Source: CAWDMC01 sp963803295 (GTDB lineage: Bacteria > Acidobacteriota > Terriglobia > UBA7540). Taken from it: 64,000 nt of DNA. Numbering within the stretch: the first letter of the stretch is position 1; every line of letters starts with the position of its first letter. Shown in pieces: positions 45,445-54,393 of the stretch. Where the stretch lies: contig CAWDMC010000013.1 of the NCBI GenBank assembly GCA_963803295.1, forward strand, positions 340,098 to 404,097. The letters run 5' to 3'. The notes beneath the pieces are model-generated. The model had not been told where the DNA came from, made no database searches, and saw only the letters and a program-made list of their open reading frames with translations. A program made the position numbers and the translations under genes.

Positions 45445-45924
45445 ATGCCTGTGGGAGTCCTGACTTTAATGGCCGAAACAACCGAGATTCGAGACCACGC
45501 CGTTTCCCACACGAATCCCCGCCCGGCGTCAGGGGCCGGCGCCTGGACCAGAGTCAAGCTGTTCTTCAAGAGCGCGTTTCTCTGGTCCTACGAGCGAGGC
45601 GGCTGGCAGTATGACATCATCTGCATCGTCATTCTCGCCTTTATCTTTCTCACTCCCCGCTCCTGGTTTCGCGATCGGCCCACGCTGCAACTTTCGGATC
45701 TGCGTCACGTACAGGGAGTGATCGAAGTCGGCAAGATTAAAACCGGTCAAATTTATCAGGTTGACGCCCGGCTGGTGGAATCGTCCCCTATCAAGGATAC
45801 GGAGCAGGCTCTACGGCACATTTTGGAGCAACAATTAAAGAAACCCCTTCTGATCAAGGAATGGGTGGCCATTCGCGACCGAAGCCAAGTGATACTCGGC
45901 TACACGGTGGTGATTGCCCAATGA
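45445..45924 (+). CDS. single-span membrane protein, unknown function
   Basis: 159 residues. A long N-terminus, then a membrane segment YDIICIVILAFIFLTPRSWF, then a soluble C-terminal part. ATG 45445 follows the ATPase stop codon directly; ATG 45469 (MAETTEIRDH) is the alternative start. It is conserved in position with the ABC genes, which suggests a role in that system, but I recognise no family. Confidence 0.6.
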   Translation: MPVGVLTLMAETTEIRDHAVSHTNPRPASGAGAWTRVKLFFKSAFLWSYERGGWQYDIICIVILAFIFLTPRSWFRDRPTLQLSDLRHVQGVIEVGKIKTGQIYQVDARLVESSPIKDTEQALRHILEQQLKKPLLIKEWVAIRDRSQVILGYTVVIAQ

Positions 45925-46079
45925 TACAAGGCGCGCTCCGATCTCACGCCAACGCGCGAAGCTGCGAAGTCGAACGAACAAATTCCGGAGCTGACCGCGT
46001 CGATCTCGGCAAAAGAGCGGCTTTTGAGTGGCAATATCCATCGAATTATTGAGCGTTGCCAATCATAGTGACGGCCTTA

Positions 46080-46135
46080 CTGTAGCGCCGGTGTCCCCAC
46101 CGGCGTTTTCGTTGCTGAGGACAGCGCCGCTACAG
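46080..46135. repeat. REP-like nested inverted repeat
   Basis: CTGTAGCG (46080-46087) and CGCTACAG (46128-46135) form a perfect outer dyad; inside lies CGCCGGTG/CACCGGCG with a four-base loop. This nested-arm pattern is typical of REP/REPIN elements. Confidence 0.6.
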
Positions 46136-46208
46136 AGTCTAACGTCAGTGCGATTTGTAATGCTCAGCAGATGTCCAGGATGCGAAATGCCGGCAAGTGA
46201 GGGAGCGC

Positions 46209-46958
46209 ATGGATAGCAGGTTGTCGACGGGCGGTTGCCGCCGAGTCCGTTGCCTTGTCTTGATTTTCTCGGCTACGGGTTTGGGGGCCGCGATCCTGAC
46301 GCCCCCAGCGGTCGGGCGAGCTTTTGGGCGGTTTCACAAGCACAAGGTGCCACCCGGTCTTTCCGAAATCCTGCCGCGCATGAACGATTCGGCCAATCGC
46401 CTAAAGACGGTCTCGGCTGATCTCGAATACACGAAAGTTACGGTCCTGGTGGACGACAAATCCACTCAAACCGGCCAGATCTATTACGAAAAGGGCAAGA
46501 CGCCGACGCTTGAGATCGACTTCAAGAAACCTGATCCTAAAACCATCCTTATCAAGAACAACAAAGCCGATATCTACCTGCCCGCTACCAACATGATTCA
46601 GGAATACGATCTTAAGAAGCACAGCGGTCTGGTAGAAGGCTTGCTGCTATTGGGCTTCGGCACCAATGCGGAAGAGCTGCAGAAATCCTATAACCTAAAG
46701 CTGATCGACGAAGAGGACGTCGGCGACGACACCACCGTAGCGCTTGAACTGACCCCCAAACGCGAGGATGTGGCTGCGCACATTACCAAGGTGCAACTCT
46801 GGATCAGCGAGGAATCTTGGCTGCCCATTCAACAGAAGTTCTTTGAGCCTGGGGGAGACTATCTCGTGACGCGCTACACCTCGGTAAAAGTAAATCGCAA
46901 GCTTCCCGACTCCGTCTTTGAGATCAACGCACCCGGGGCAAAAAAGGAGAAGATGTAG
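46209..46958 (+). CDS. LolA-like outer-membrane lipoprotein-sorting protein
   Basis: 249 residues. Signal segment near residues 15-35 (RCLVLIFSATGLGAAIL), then a LolA-like half-barrel: LPRMNDSANRLKTVSADLEYTKVTVLVDDKSTQTGQIYYEKGKTPTLEIDFKKPDPKTILIKNNKADIYLPATNMIQEYDL. This fold binds hydrophobic lipoprotein chains. ATG 46209 with GAGGGAG is preferred to the GTG at 46197. It is the fifth gene of the lipoprotein/ABC/LolA-like set (42492-46958). Confidence 0.82.
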   Translation: MDSRLSTGGCRRVRCLVLIFSATGLGAAILTPPAVGRAFGRFHKHKVPPGLSEILPRMNDSANRLKTVSADLEYTKVTVLVDDKSTQTGQIYYEKGKTPTLEIDFKKPDPKTILIKNNKADIYLPATNMIQEYDLKKHSGLVEGLLLLGFGTNAEELQKSYNLKLIDEEDVGDDTTVALELTPKREDVAAHITKVQLWISEESWLPIQQKFFEPGGDYLVTRYTSVKVNRKLPDSVFEINAPGAKKEKM

Positions 46959-47045
46959 TGGCTTTCCCTGCCGTTCTTGTGGAGTCGGTGCAGCGCACAG
47001 TGATAACATCGTCAGACCCGATAAGAGTCAGAAGAGAGGTCTCCG

Positions 47046-47933
47046 ATGCGATTGCTGACCAAGTTCAATATAGCGCTGATTGCGGTGTTTGCCTTGGTCG
47101 TAAGCATCGCCAGCTACATCTCCCGAGGCTTTCTGATGACGAACGCCCGGGACGAGGTCGTTGGGCAGGCGAGCCTGATGATGAGCTCGGCGGGAGCGAT
47201 GCGCTCATACACTTCTAAGCAGATCGACCCGCTGCTGTCTCCTCAGTTGCGCCGTGTGCAGGACTTCATTCCACAGACGGTCCCTGCCTACAGCGCCACC
47301 TGGGTATTTCGGGACCTGCGGGAGACCCACCCCACTTACGCTGCTTACACCTACAAAGAGGCCACTCTGAATCCCACCAATCCCACCGATCGCGCCTTGG
47401 ATTGGGAGGCGGATATTATCGAGGGCTTCCGAAACGGTAATAAGCAAACCGGGGTAATTGGCCGCCGGGATACTCCTCAAGGCGAGTCACTATTCCTGGC
47501 GCACCCGATCACGGTGGTTCCGAGTTGCCTTGAGTGCCACAGCACTCCGGATGTGGCTCCGGCCTCCCAGATCAAGACCTACGGCCGGAATAACGGATTT
47601 GGCTGGAAAACCGGTGAAGTCATCGGCGCGCAGATCGTGTCGGTACCTATGGCGCTGCCCGTCGCGATTGCCAATCGCGCCTTCAAGACTTTGCTGGTGT
47701 CGCTTCTCGGAGTCTCCCTCCTGACGCTGGTACTCGTTGATTTTGGATTGATCCTTATTGTGATTCGGCCGGTTATACGGTTGTCGCGCGCCGCGGAAGA
47801 GATCAGTCAAGGCAACATGAACGTGCCCGAGCCGCCGTCCGCAGGATCCGATGAAATTTCGCAGCTGGCGCGGTCGTTCAACCGCATGTATTTGAGCTTG
47901 AAGAAGGCTATGCAGTTGCTCGAAGGCGGTTAG
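47046..47933 (+). CDS. DUF3365-type c-haem sensor with HAMP domain
   Basis: 295-residue membrane sensor. First span about residues 8-28, then a periplasmic DUF3365 domain with a haem-c motif CLECH (VPSCLECHS), second span LLVSLLGVSLLTLVLVDFGLILIVI, then a HAMP domain (RPVIRLSRAAEEISQGNMNV..., ELAR-like end SQLARSFNRMYLSLKKA). No kinase, cyclase or methyl-accepting domain follows: it ends at 295. It may signal through a partner, perhaps the adjacent Ser/Thr kinase, which is only inference. Its stop overlaps the kinase gene by four bases on the other strand. Confidence 0.85.
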   Translation: MRLLTKFNIALIAVFALVVSIASYISRGFLMTNARDEVVGQASLMMSSAGAMRSYTSKQIDPLLSPQLRRVQDFIPQTVPAYSATWVFRDLRETHPTYAAYTYKEATLNPTNPTDRALDWEADIIEGFRNGNKQTGVIGRRDTPQGESLFLAHPITVVPSCLECHSTPDVAPASQIKTYGRNNGFGWKTGEVIGAQIVSVPMALPVAIANRAFKTLLVSLLGVSLLTLVLVDFGLILIVIRPVIRLSRAAEEISQGNMNVPEPPSAGSDEISQLARSFNRMYLSLKKAMQLLEGG

Positions 47934-49210
47934 AGGGGGCAGGAAGCTAAAAACTTCTGGCGGTCGGAGGGTGAGGGGATCTCCTGCGAGACCATTTCGT
48001 ACAACTGCCGGATCGACTGGGCCTGTCTCGCCGCTCGATTCACGATCACCTTGGCCATTGGACCCACATAGACGGCAAGGCTCTTCCGCGCCCTTTCGAT
48101 TTGCGCAGGATCGAAGCCGCTTGCCTGGCCGAAGGCATTCGATGAGGCGCCGCTTCTCGTGCCGGGCACCGGCGTATGAACCGGTCCGGTCGGAACGATC
48201 TTTTGTGTCTGCGGGCCGGGTTCCTGGGGTATTCCGTAGGGCGGCGTCAGTCCCTGAGGAGACGTCCTCGAATACTGAGGACTTGGGCTGGCAATGCCAG
48301 TCGGTTTGTAACCACTTCCCGGCGAATAAACTGCGGATGCCGGCACAAACGTTAATGGAGCAGAGACGACAGCGCCCGGCATGCCGGATGGGAGTCCGCC
48401 CACCGTCAACAACGCGTTGCGGAATTCGTCCGCGCTCTGAAAACGGGCTTCCGGCGCTTTCTCGAGAGACTTCTCGATGACCCGCGAGAGTTCAGCAGGA
48501 AGCCCAGGCACCAGCTCGACGGGTGGCACCGGGCGCACTTCAAGCTGAGCCTTCATGATTGAGAAAAAACTGTCGCCTTGAATGGGACGGCGTCCGGTGA
48601 TCAATTCATAAAGCACCAGGCCGACGGCGTAGAGATCCGACCGAGCGTCGAGCGGCACCGTTCTCACTTGTTCTGGCGACATGTAGAAGAGCGAGCCCAG
48701 CGCCATGCCCGTAGCCGTCAAGCGCGGATCGCCGGCCTTGCTGGCGATGCCGAAATCGGTCAGCTTGGCGACACCCTGCCCATTGACGAGGATGTTCGAA
48801 GGTTTGATATCCCGATGCACCACGCCGGCCCGGTGGGCATAGCTGAGGGCCGAGAGCACCTGGCCAATGTAGTTCACGCCGCGCCAGATCTCGATGTGGT
48901 TCGACCGCAGATTTTCCTCAAGCGAAGAGCCCTCGACGAACTCCATGATCATGATGAGCTGGTTGCGCAAACGCAAAGCCGTTCGCAGGGCTGCAATATG
49001 GGGATGCTCAAGGCTCGCGACCACCTTGATCTCGCGAATGAAGCGCTCCACCAGATCGGGTAGCTCACCCGCATCCGAAAGCAGCACTTTCATCGCCTCG
49101 ATACGGTCGGAGATGGTATTGCGGACCTTGAAGACCTTACCCATACCACCGCGTCCCAGCAGAGCGATGATCTGATAGTCTCCAACTGTCTCGCCGATTT
49201 CGAAGCTCAC
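47930..49210 (-). CDS. Ser/Thr protein kinase (Hanks type) with C-terminal conserved domain
   Basis: 426 residues. Kinase domain about 1-270: glycine loop GRGGMGKV, catalytic Lys in AMKVLLSD, HRDIKPSNIL, LTDFGIASKAGD (DFG) and YMSPEQ. A Pro/Ser-rich linker (about 280-365) follows. The end, RARKSLAVYVGPMAKVIVNR and QLYEMVSQEIPSPSDRQKFLAS, is a small conserved C-terminal domain seen in other kinases of this kind. No membrane segment. Targets unknown. ATG 49210. Confidence 0.92.
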   Translation of the reverse strand: MSFEIGETVGDYQIIALLGRGGMGKVFKVRNTISDRIEAMKVLLSDAGELPDLVERFIREIKVVASLEHPHIAALRTALRLRNQLIMIMEFVEGSSLEENLRSNHIEIWRGVNYIGQVLSALSYAHRAGVVHRDIKPSNILVNGQGVAKLTDFGIASKAGDPRLTATGMALGSLFYMSPEQVRTVPLDARSDLYAVGLVLYELITGRRPIQGDSFFSIMKAQLEVRPVPPVELVPGLPAELSRVIEKSLEKAPEARFQSADEFRNALLTVGGLPSGMPGAVVSAPLTFVPASAVYSPGSGYKPTGIASPSPQYSRTSPQGLTPPYGIPQEPGPQTQKIVPTGPVHTPVPGTRSGASSNAFGQASGFDPAQIERARKSLAVYVGPMAKVIVNRAARQAQSIRQLYEMVSQEIPSPSDRQKFLASCPL

Positions 49211-49267
49211 TAACTCAAAGGATACTCCCAGCGTTCAGAAAAATCGAGGGATCGTATCGCGCAAGCT

Positions 49268-50685
49268 AAAATGTTACCAGTGGGCTATCGTCGCGCAATT
49301 TGAGAATGTTACCCGTCATGGATACGGGTAACCTCATGAGTCGACTTTCGAGAAGAGAATATTGGCAACAAGTTTATCCTCGTTACCAACGAGCTAGTCG
49401 GGCGGAAAGGCAGCGCATCCTGGACGAGTTTTGCGCCAACTGCCGTTATCATCGCAAGCACGCGATTCGTTTGCTGAATGGTTCGCCGCCTGCCGCCCGG
49501 CCGGTTTCCCAACGACGGCGCCGGGGGGTGACCTATGGCCCACGGCTGGTCTCGATCTTGAAGGCGGTCTGGGAGGCGGCCGATTATCCCTGGTCAGTAC
49601 GGCTGAAAGCCCTGGCTGCCGGAGTGGATGCCTTGGATTCGCCGCCGCTTCCGGCTGACGCCGGAGTTGGAAAAGCAGCTGCTTCAGATCAGCCCCCGCT
49701 CCATCGACTACCGGCTGGGTTCGGAGAAGCGGAAGCTGCGGCAAAGGATTTATGGCCGCACCAAGCCGGGGAGCTTATTGAAGCACCACATCCCCGTGAA
49801 GACGGATCAGTGGGACGTGAAGAGGCCGGGGTTCACGGAAATCGATCTGGTCTCCCACTCGGGCAATTCGGCGGCGGGCGACTACTGCTACTCGCTGAAC
49901 GTGACTGACATTCACACGGGCTGGACGGAAAGCCGAGCGGTGCTGGGCAAGAGCCAGGAAGGCGGTGCGAGCCGCTCTGGAAGCGGTCCGCCAGGCTTTG
50001 CCTTTTCCCTTGCGGGGCATCGATTCCGACAACGGCTCGGAGTTCATCAATGCTCACCTCTGGGCTTACTGCCAGGCCCACGACATTCAATTCACCCGTG
50101 GGCGGCCCTATAAGAAAGACGACAACGCCCACATCGAGCAGAAGAACTGGACGCATGTACGGCGCTTGCTGGGCTACGTGCGTTACGAGACGGAAGCGGC
50201 ACGGGCCGCCATGGACGAGCTTTACCGGGGTGAGCTGCGATTGTTTCAGAACCTCTTCCTGCCCTCGGTGAAACTGAGCCGCAAGGAGCGGATCGGCTCG
50301 CGCTTGCGGCGGCACTACGAAGCACCCCAGACCCCTTTTCAGCGAGTGGCGGCCTCGTCAGGGGTGGACCCAGAACGGGTGGCCGAACTTCGCCGGCTAC
50401 GCCAGACGCTCGACCCCTTTCAACTCTCCCAGACGATTCAGAGCAAGCGGGAACGGATTTTCCAACGGAGCACCAGCGTGGTGGCAGAGAAGCCTGCGGT
50501 CTCGGCTGTTTCTCAGAAACTCGCGGCACCTTCAGAGAAAAACAAAATCACAGGCGCGCGCACAAGGCGCGCTGAGAAAAAGACAAGAACCAAGACAACT
50601 GCCAAGACAAGAAGAAAGGAAAAACCACGACGACGACGGGTAACATTTCGCGTTGCAGGACGAATCACCCGAAAGTAACATTTTT
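49268..50685 (+). mobile_element. insertion sequence with doubled terminal motifs
   Basis: One transposase gene flanked by inverted ends. The outer ends are ATGTTAC at 49271-49277 and GTAACAT at 50675-50681. A second copy lies exactly 35 bases inside each end (ATGTTAC at 49306-49312, GTAACAT at 50640-50646). Flanking bases show no obvious target duplication. The element inserted between the kinase gene and the APC-transporter gene, near the 3' end of the latter. Confidence 0.75.
49318..50678 (+). CDS. DDE (rve-fold) transposase, two one-base frameshifts
   Basis: Transposase of 452 residues after repair of two frameshifts. N-terminal helical DNA-binding region: MSRLSRREYWQQVYPRYQRA and RHKHAIRLL-like HRKHAIRLL. 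Catalytic domain: Asp in FTEIDLVSHSG, Asp in GIDSDNGSEF, and 35 residues later Glu in AHIEQKNW, so DD(35)E. The C-terminus is strongly basic (Lys/Arg-rich). Frameshift 1 near 49614: removing one G gives KALLPEWMPWIRRRF. Frameshift 2 near 49958: removing one G restores SQEAVRAALEAVRQ. Start ATG 49318 or 49336. Which IS family it belongs to is not certain. Confidence 0.8.
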
Positions 50686-50817
50686 AAATTGCTTGACAGG
50701 GGGATTACCGTGGCGGTGGCCATCTTCCATGCCAAGTTGCCTACTCACCCCAGCCGGCGGAGATCACTCTTTATTTTGGTGTCACCAGCCGGCGTTCTCC
50801 TTCTTGGAGCTTGAACG

Positions 50818-53094
50818 CTATGGGTTGGAACGCCGCCGTGGCCCGATTTCATCGAGATGTTGTCGCAACCGGGAGAGAATTTCCTTGCGCTTCCCTTCTT
50901 TGAGCGACCGCAGGAGTTCGGCGAGGGCGAAGTGGACGACGTCATGATGGTGCAGATCCTGGCCGTGGAGATCGCAGCTGAAGTCAAGCCACAGGCTGTG
51001 CAGGGCGTCGATTTCTTTGGGCGTCAAGTGGGGGGCGTGTGGGCCAAGGTAGAAGACATTTCGAGCTCCCGTGGGTGACCATATTTCAAGCGTCAGTTGG
51101 GGCTTGGGCGGGGGCAGGCGCTCCCAGGCGAGTCCCGCCAGCCGCGCTTCCTCGGTAATCGGCATGCGCGGTGAGAGTCCGATTGAGACTGTGGCAGACT
51201 TCAGGTTTTGGGCGGCTCGCATGATTCCGTCCCAGACGTCAGTGGCCGGAACCACCGCCAGATGGATGGTCTTGCCGTTCTTTTCGGCGAGATTGAGGGC
51301 GCGAGTGAAAAGCTCCTGCTCTTTGAAACTGAAGAGTTGATCGGCTACGAGACCGTGTTCGCCAGATCCGGCGCGTCCGAGCACACGCACGTGCAGAGCG
51401 ACCACGTCGCGCTTGGCCGGATTCACCTCGCCCAGCACGTGATGGAGAGGGTAAAGAGTATTGTAGTCGCGAACCATGACGGCGATATTGCCGGCGCGCA
51501 CTCCCAGGGTTTCGGGGCTTAATTCGCCGCCCGCAACCAAGTGAAAGCGGTCAAGATCCTGATGCGATGTTCCTCGCCGCCGATTGACATGCTCAGAAGC
51601 CGTGAAGATGCCGAAAAACACTAGTGTGAACGCTACGCCGGACACAGTGGCAATCTCTTTCGTGAACAGGTTCACGGCCGCGGTGGCAAACAGCGTTACG
51701 GTGATCATGCAAAGGCCGATCGGCAATTCCAGCCTGCCGATCCGTAGGTTGAGGGGTACGCGGTATTCGCGGCCACCCGGTTCGCTGAAACGGAGCATGA
51801 GCACCGCCAGGCTCTTCATCGCGAAGCTCCAGATCACGCCGAAAGCGTAAGCCTCGCCGAGCAGGATCACGTTACCGCCGCTCAAAAAGATGGTGAGCAG
51901 TTGCAGCCCAACGATCAGATTGATTGTGCGATGGGACGTGCCATAGTGCGAGTGTGGCTCGCGGAACCAGTCTGCCAGAACGCCATCCTCAGAGACGCGG
52001 TTGAGTACCCCGTTCGATCCCACGATGGCCGTATTTACCGCACCGGCTAAAATCAAAACGCCAACCAGCACGACGAAGGCGTGGAAAGCCAGCCGCAGGG
52101 TGAAAGGCCCCGCCACATGCATAGCCAAGCCGGCAATGAGGTTGTCCTTGAAGCTGAGTCGCGTCGTGTGGTCCGGAATGATCATGAAGGCAAAGAAAGA
52201 AACCAGGGACGTGAACAGGAGGCTATAAATGAAAACCACGAACGCGGTCTTTTTCAGATTGCGCAGCTTCGGACTCTCGATTTCCCGGTAGACCTGCGCC
52301 AGCGTCTCGAGTCCGCTCATGGCCAGAACCGAATGACCAAAGGCAACCATGATTCCGATGACCCCGATGACCTCCGGCAAACGGCTGCGCCACAACCAGC
52401 CCATCGACTCTGCCGAGAATTGTAGGTTGGAAGGCGTAGGCAAGGGAGGCAAGTGGCGCAGATCAGGCCGTATCCATAGGGTGTAACCGCACCAGGCGAT
52501 CATCAGCACCACCAGAGCGGTGGTGAAATACATGATGATGACGGCCTTGTCGCTTGACTCTCCGATGCCCTTAGTGTTCTGACGCCAGAAGTAGACCGTT
52601 ACGGCTGCGGCAAACAGGGCAGAGGTGAGGTTGGCCGGAAGTACCACATGGATGTGGAACTGGACGAAGATTTCGTTGAGGAACCCCACCAGGTACTGGC
52701 CGGCCGAGACCCCGCTGATCGGCCCGGTAAGAATGTAGTCGAACATCAAGGCGGAGACCGAGAACTTGGCCAGGGTGCCGCCCATCGCCTCCTTTACCAC
52801 GCGATAGACGCCGCCCCGCACGAACATGCTGCAGCTTTCCACGTACATCTGGGAAACCGCGTAAGCAAACAACATCACGGCCAGGATGAACCATGGCGCA
52901 GAAGGACCAATGGCCTTCTCAGCGATGCCTCCAGCGTAGAAGGCGGAGGATCCAAGGTCGTTCAAAACAATGGCGGCGGCCCGCCAAAAGGAGATGAACG
53001 TCAGCATGGCGGTCGTCGCCAGAAGCACCCGGGCGGGTGTTGCTGACGCGCCGACGGCAGACCCATTCTTAGGGTTCTTCGCCATACTTGGCAT
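50818..53094 (-). CDS. APC-family amino-acid permease-like transporter with C-terminal soluble domain
   Basis: 758 residues. N-terminal part (about 20-490) has twelve membrane segments with APC character (e.g. ATTAMLTFISFWRAAAIVLNDLGSSAFYAGG, GVYRVVKEAMGGTLAKFSVSALMFDYILTGPISGVSAGQYL, GVIGIMVAFGHSVLAMSGLETLAQVYREIESPKLRNLKKT). The C-terminal soluble part (about 500-758) resembles a universal-stress-type domain (ALNLAEKNGKTIHLAVVPATDVWDGIMRAA). Substrate not determined. Start ATG 53094 or 53085. The IS element stands 133 bases beyond its stop. Confidence 0.85.
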   Translation of the reverse strand: MPSMAKNPKNGSAVGASATPARVLLATTAMLTFISFWRAAAIVLNDLGSSAFYAGGIAEKAIGPSAPWFILAVMLFAYAVSQMYVESCSMFVRGGVYRVVKEAMGGTLAKFSVSALMFDYILTGPISGVSAGQYLVGFLNEIFVQFHIHVVLPANLTSALFAAAVTVYFWRQNTKGIGESSDKAVIIMYFTTALVVLMIAWCGYTLWIRPDLRHLPPLPTPSNLQFSAESMGWLWRSRLPEVIGVIGIMVAFGHSVLAMSGLETLAQVYREIESPKLRNLKKTAFVVFIYSLLFTSLVSFFAFMIIPDHTTRLSFKDNLIAGLAMHVAGPFTLRLAFHAFVVLVGVLILAGAVNTAIVGSNGVLNRVSEDGVLADWFREPHSHYGTSHRTINLIVGLQLLTIFLSGGNVILLGEAYAFGVIWSFAMKSLAVLMLRFSEPGGREYRVPLNLRIGRLELPIGLCMITVTLFATAAVNLFTKEIATVSGVAFTLVFFGIFTASEHVNRRRGTSHQDLDRFHLVAGGELSPETLGVRAGNIAVMVRDYNTLYPLHHVLGEVNPAKRDVVALHVRVLGRAGSGEHGLVADQLFSFKEQELFTRALNLAEKNGKTIHLAVVPATDVWDGIMRAAQNLKSATVSIGLSPRMPITEEARLAGLAWERLPPPKPQLTLEIWSPTGARNVFYLGPHAPHLTPKEIDALHSLWLDFSCDLHGQDLHHHDVVHFALAELLRSLKEGKRKEILSRLRQHLDEIGPRRRSNP

Positions 53095-53550
53095 GGTGGT
53101 TCAGTTCGTGCTTTCTTGCTGCATCGGCTTGAGAAATCCCTGATTGGGGGAAGGGTTTGGCGTAATCAATGAAATTCTCTCACAGCTTGGGCCATTGCGG
53201 ATACAATTTTTTTTACGATTTGTTTAGTTTCTATTTACGACTTGTTTATTCCTCTCCGGAGGTCTTGCCGCCGACAGAGCAGCGGGCCTCCGACGCCTCG
53301 CCGCCCCACGCCTCGGAGAGCGAAGCATCTCTTCCCAGGGGCATCCAAACGGAGGGCACAAGGGGATCCTTCCGCCAGGGTCAGGTGACAGCGGTGCGCG
53401 AGCGATAAAACTTGTGACGCTTACTTCCGCGCCAAGTCCACGGATGCGCTATAATCCACCTTTCAGAGAAAGCCCGTCATCGTGCGCCGGAGTCGACGGT
53501 GGGCACGGCTATGCGTTCGAAGTCGATAGCATTTCGAAAGGAGAACAATC
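53095..53550. other. divergent intergenic region with direct repeat and -10-like site
   Basis: No gene seen in about 450 bases. It contains the near-perfect 15-base direct repeat at 53212-53248, described separately, and TATAAT at 53450-53455, a possible -10 for the DUF2911 gene 100 bases downstream; no consensus -35 was found. Confidence 0.4.
53212..53248. repeat. 15-base direct repeat, 22-base period
   Basis: TTTACGATTTGTTTA (53212-53226) and TTTACGACTTGTTTA (53234-53248) differ at one base and start 22 bases apart, about two helical turns. They lie 118-154 bases before the APC-transporter start and so may bind a regulator. Confidence 0.5.
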
Positions 53551-54081
53551 GTGCGAAGAGTCTCGAGTGTGATTCTGGGAATGGCTTGTTGTCTGGCATT
53601 GGCGACCTGTGCTCTGGGACAGGGAAATCCGCGGGGCAAAGCGTCGTTATCGATTGGTAGCGGTACGGTTTCGGTGGAGTACGGACGCCCCTCGCTGCAT
53701 GGCGGGACAGTTGAGGATCGCCTGGGCCAGCTTCCGGCTGGCGGATTCTGGCGTCTCGGGGCCGACAAATCCACCACCTTCTCGACGTCGGTGGATCTGG
53801 ACTTTGGAGGGGTCTCAGTTCCCAAGGGTGACTATAGCATTTGGGTTCAGAAGGAGAGCGACAGCAGCTATAAGCTGGCGTTCAACAAGCGCCATGGGCA
53901 ATGGGGAGCGGGTGCAGGTGCGCATGATCCCGCCCAGGACCTGGCGTCGGTGCCCCTGAAACAGGAAAAAGGAAAGCCTGCCGAAATGGTCACCATTAGC
54001 CTGGAAAAGGAAAACGGTGGCGGTCAGATCTCCATACATTGGGGTGACATGGAACTTACCGCGCCCTTTATGGCGAAGTAG
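53551..54081 (+). CDS. secreted DUF2911 protein
   Basis: 176 residues with a signal peptide (VILGMACCLALATCALGQG) and the DUF2911 fold: VSVEYGRPSLHGGTVEDRLGQLPAGGFWRLGADKSTTFSTSVDLDFGGVSVPKGDYSIWV. Function unknown; the fold is found in secreted proteins of Bacteroidetes and acidobacteria. Start GTG 53551 with AAAGGAG 9 nt before. It is followed after 312 bases by an unrelated aldo/keto reductase. Confidence 0.85.
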   Translation: MRRVSSVILGMACCLALATCALGQGNPRGKASLSIGSGTVSVEYGRPSLHGGTVEDRLGQLPAGGFWRLGADKSTTFSTSVDLDFGGVSVPKGDYSIWVQKESDSSYKLAFNKRHGQWGAGAGAHDPAQDLASVPLKQEKGKPAEMVTISLEKENGGGQISIHWGDMELTAPFMAK

Positions 54082-54393
54082 GTGTATTGCATTTCATTGC
54101 GAATCCACTGGGGTGTGTCTTCATCGATGATGAGATACTCGCCGTGATTGCGATTACGGAATGCCTCTCGGCAGTCGCAAAGTGGGGACAGCCGCTTGCT
54201 GCAAATGCCGTTTGATGGCCGGTGCGGGCACGAGTAACGTCACGCCACGGGAGCCTCGTAGAGGCGCTCCCTTATGACCCGGTCGGCCTGGGTTAGGGGG
54301 AGGGCCTTTACGGTCCCCTCCTTTCGTCGCGTTCGTAGAGGGGCGCTGCGTAATATGAAGTCCGCGCCGTTGACCACTCACTGAGGATAAACC
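54082..54393. other. intergenic with two hairpins
   Basis: GGGAGCCTC/GAGGcGCTCCC (54249-54271, one bulge) resembles a REP-like hairpin. GGAGGG/CCCTCC (54299-54304 and 54316-54321) followed by TTT could be a terminator of the DUF2911 transcript. No gene recognised. Confidence 0.4.
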
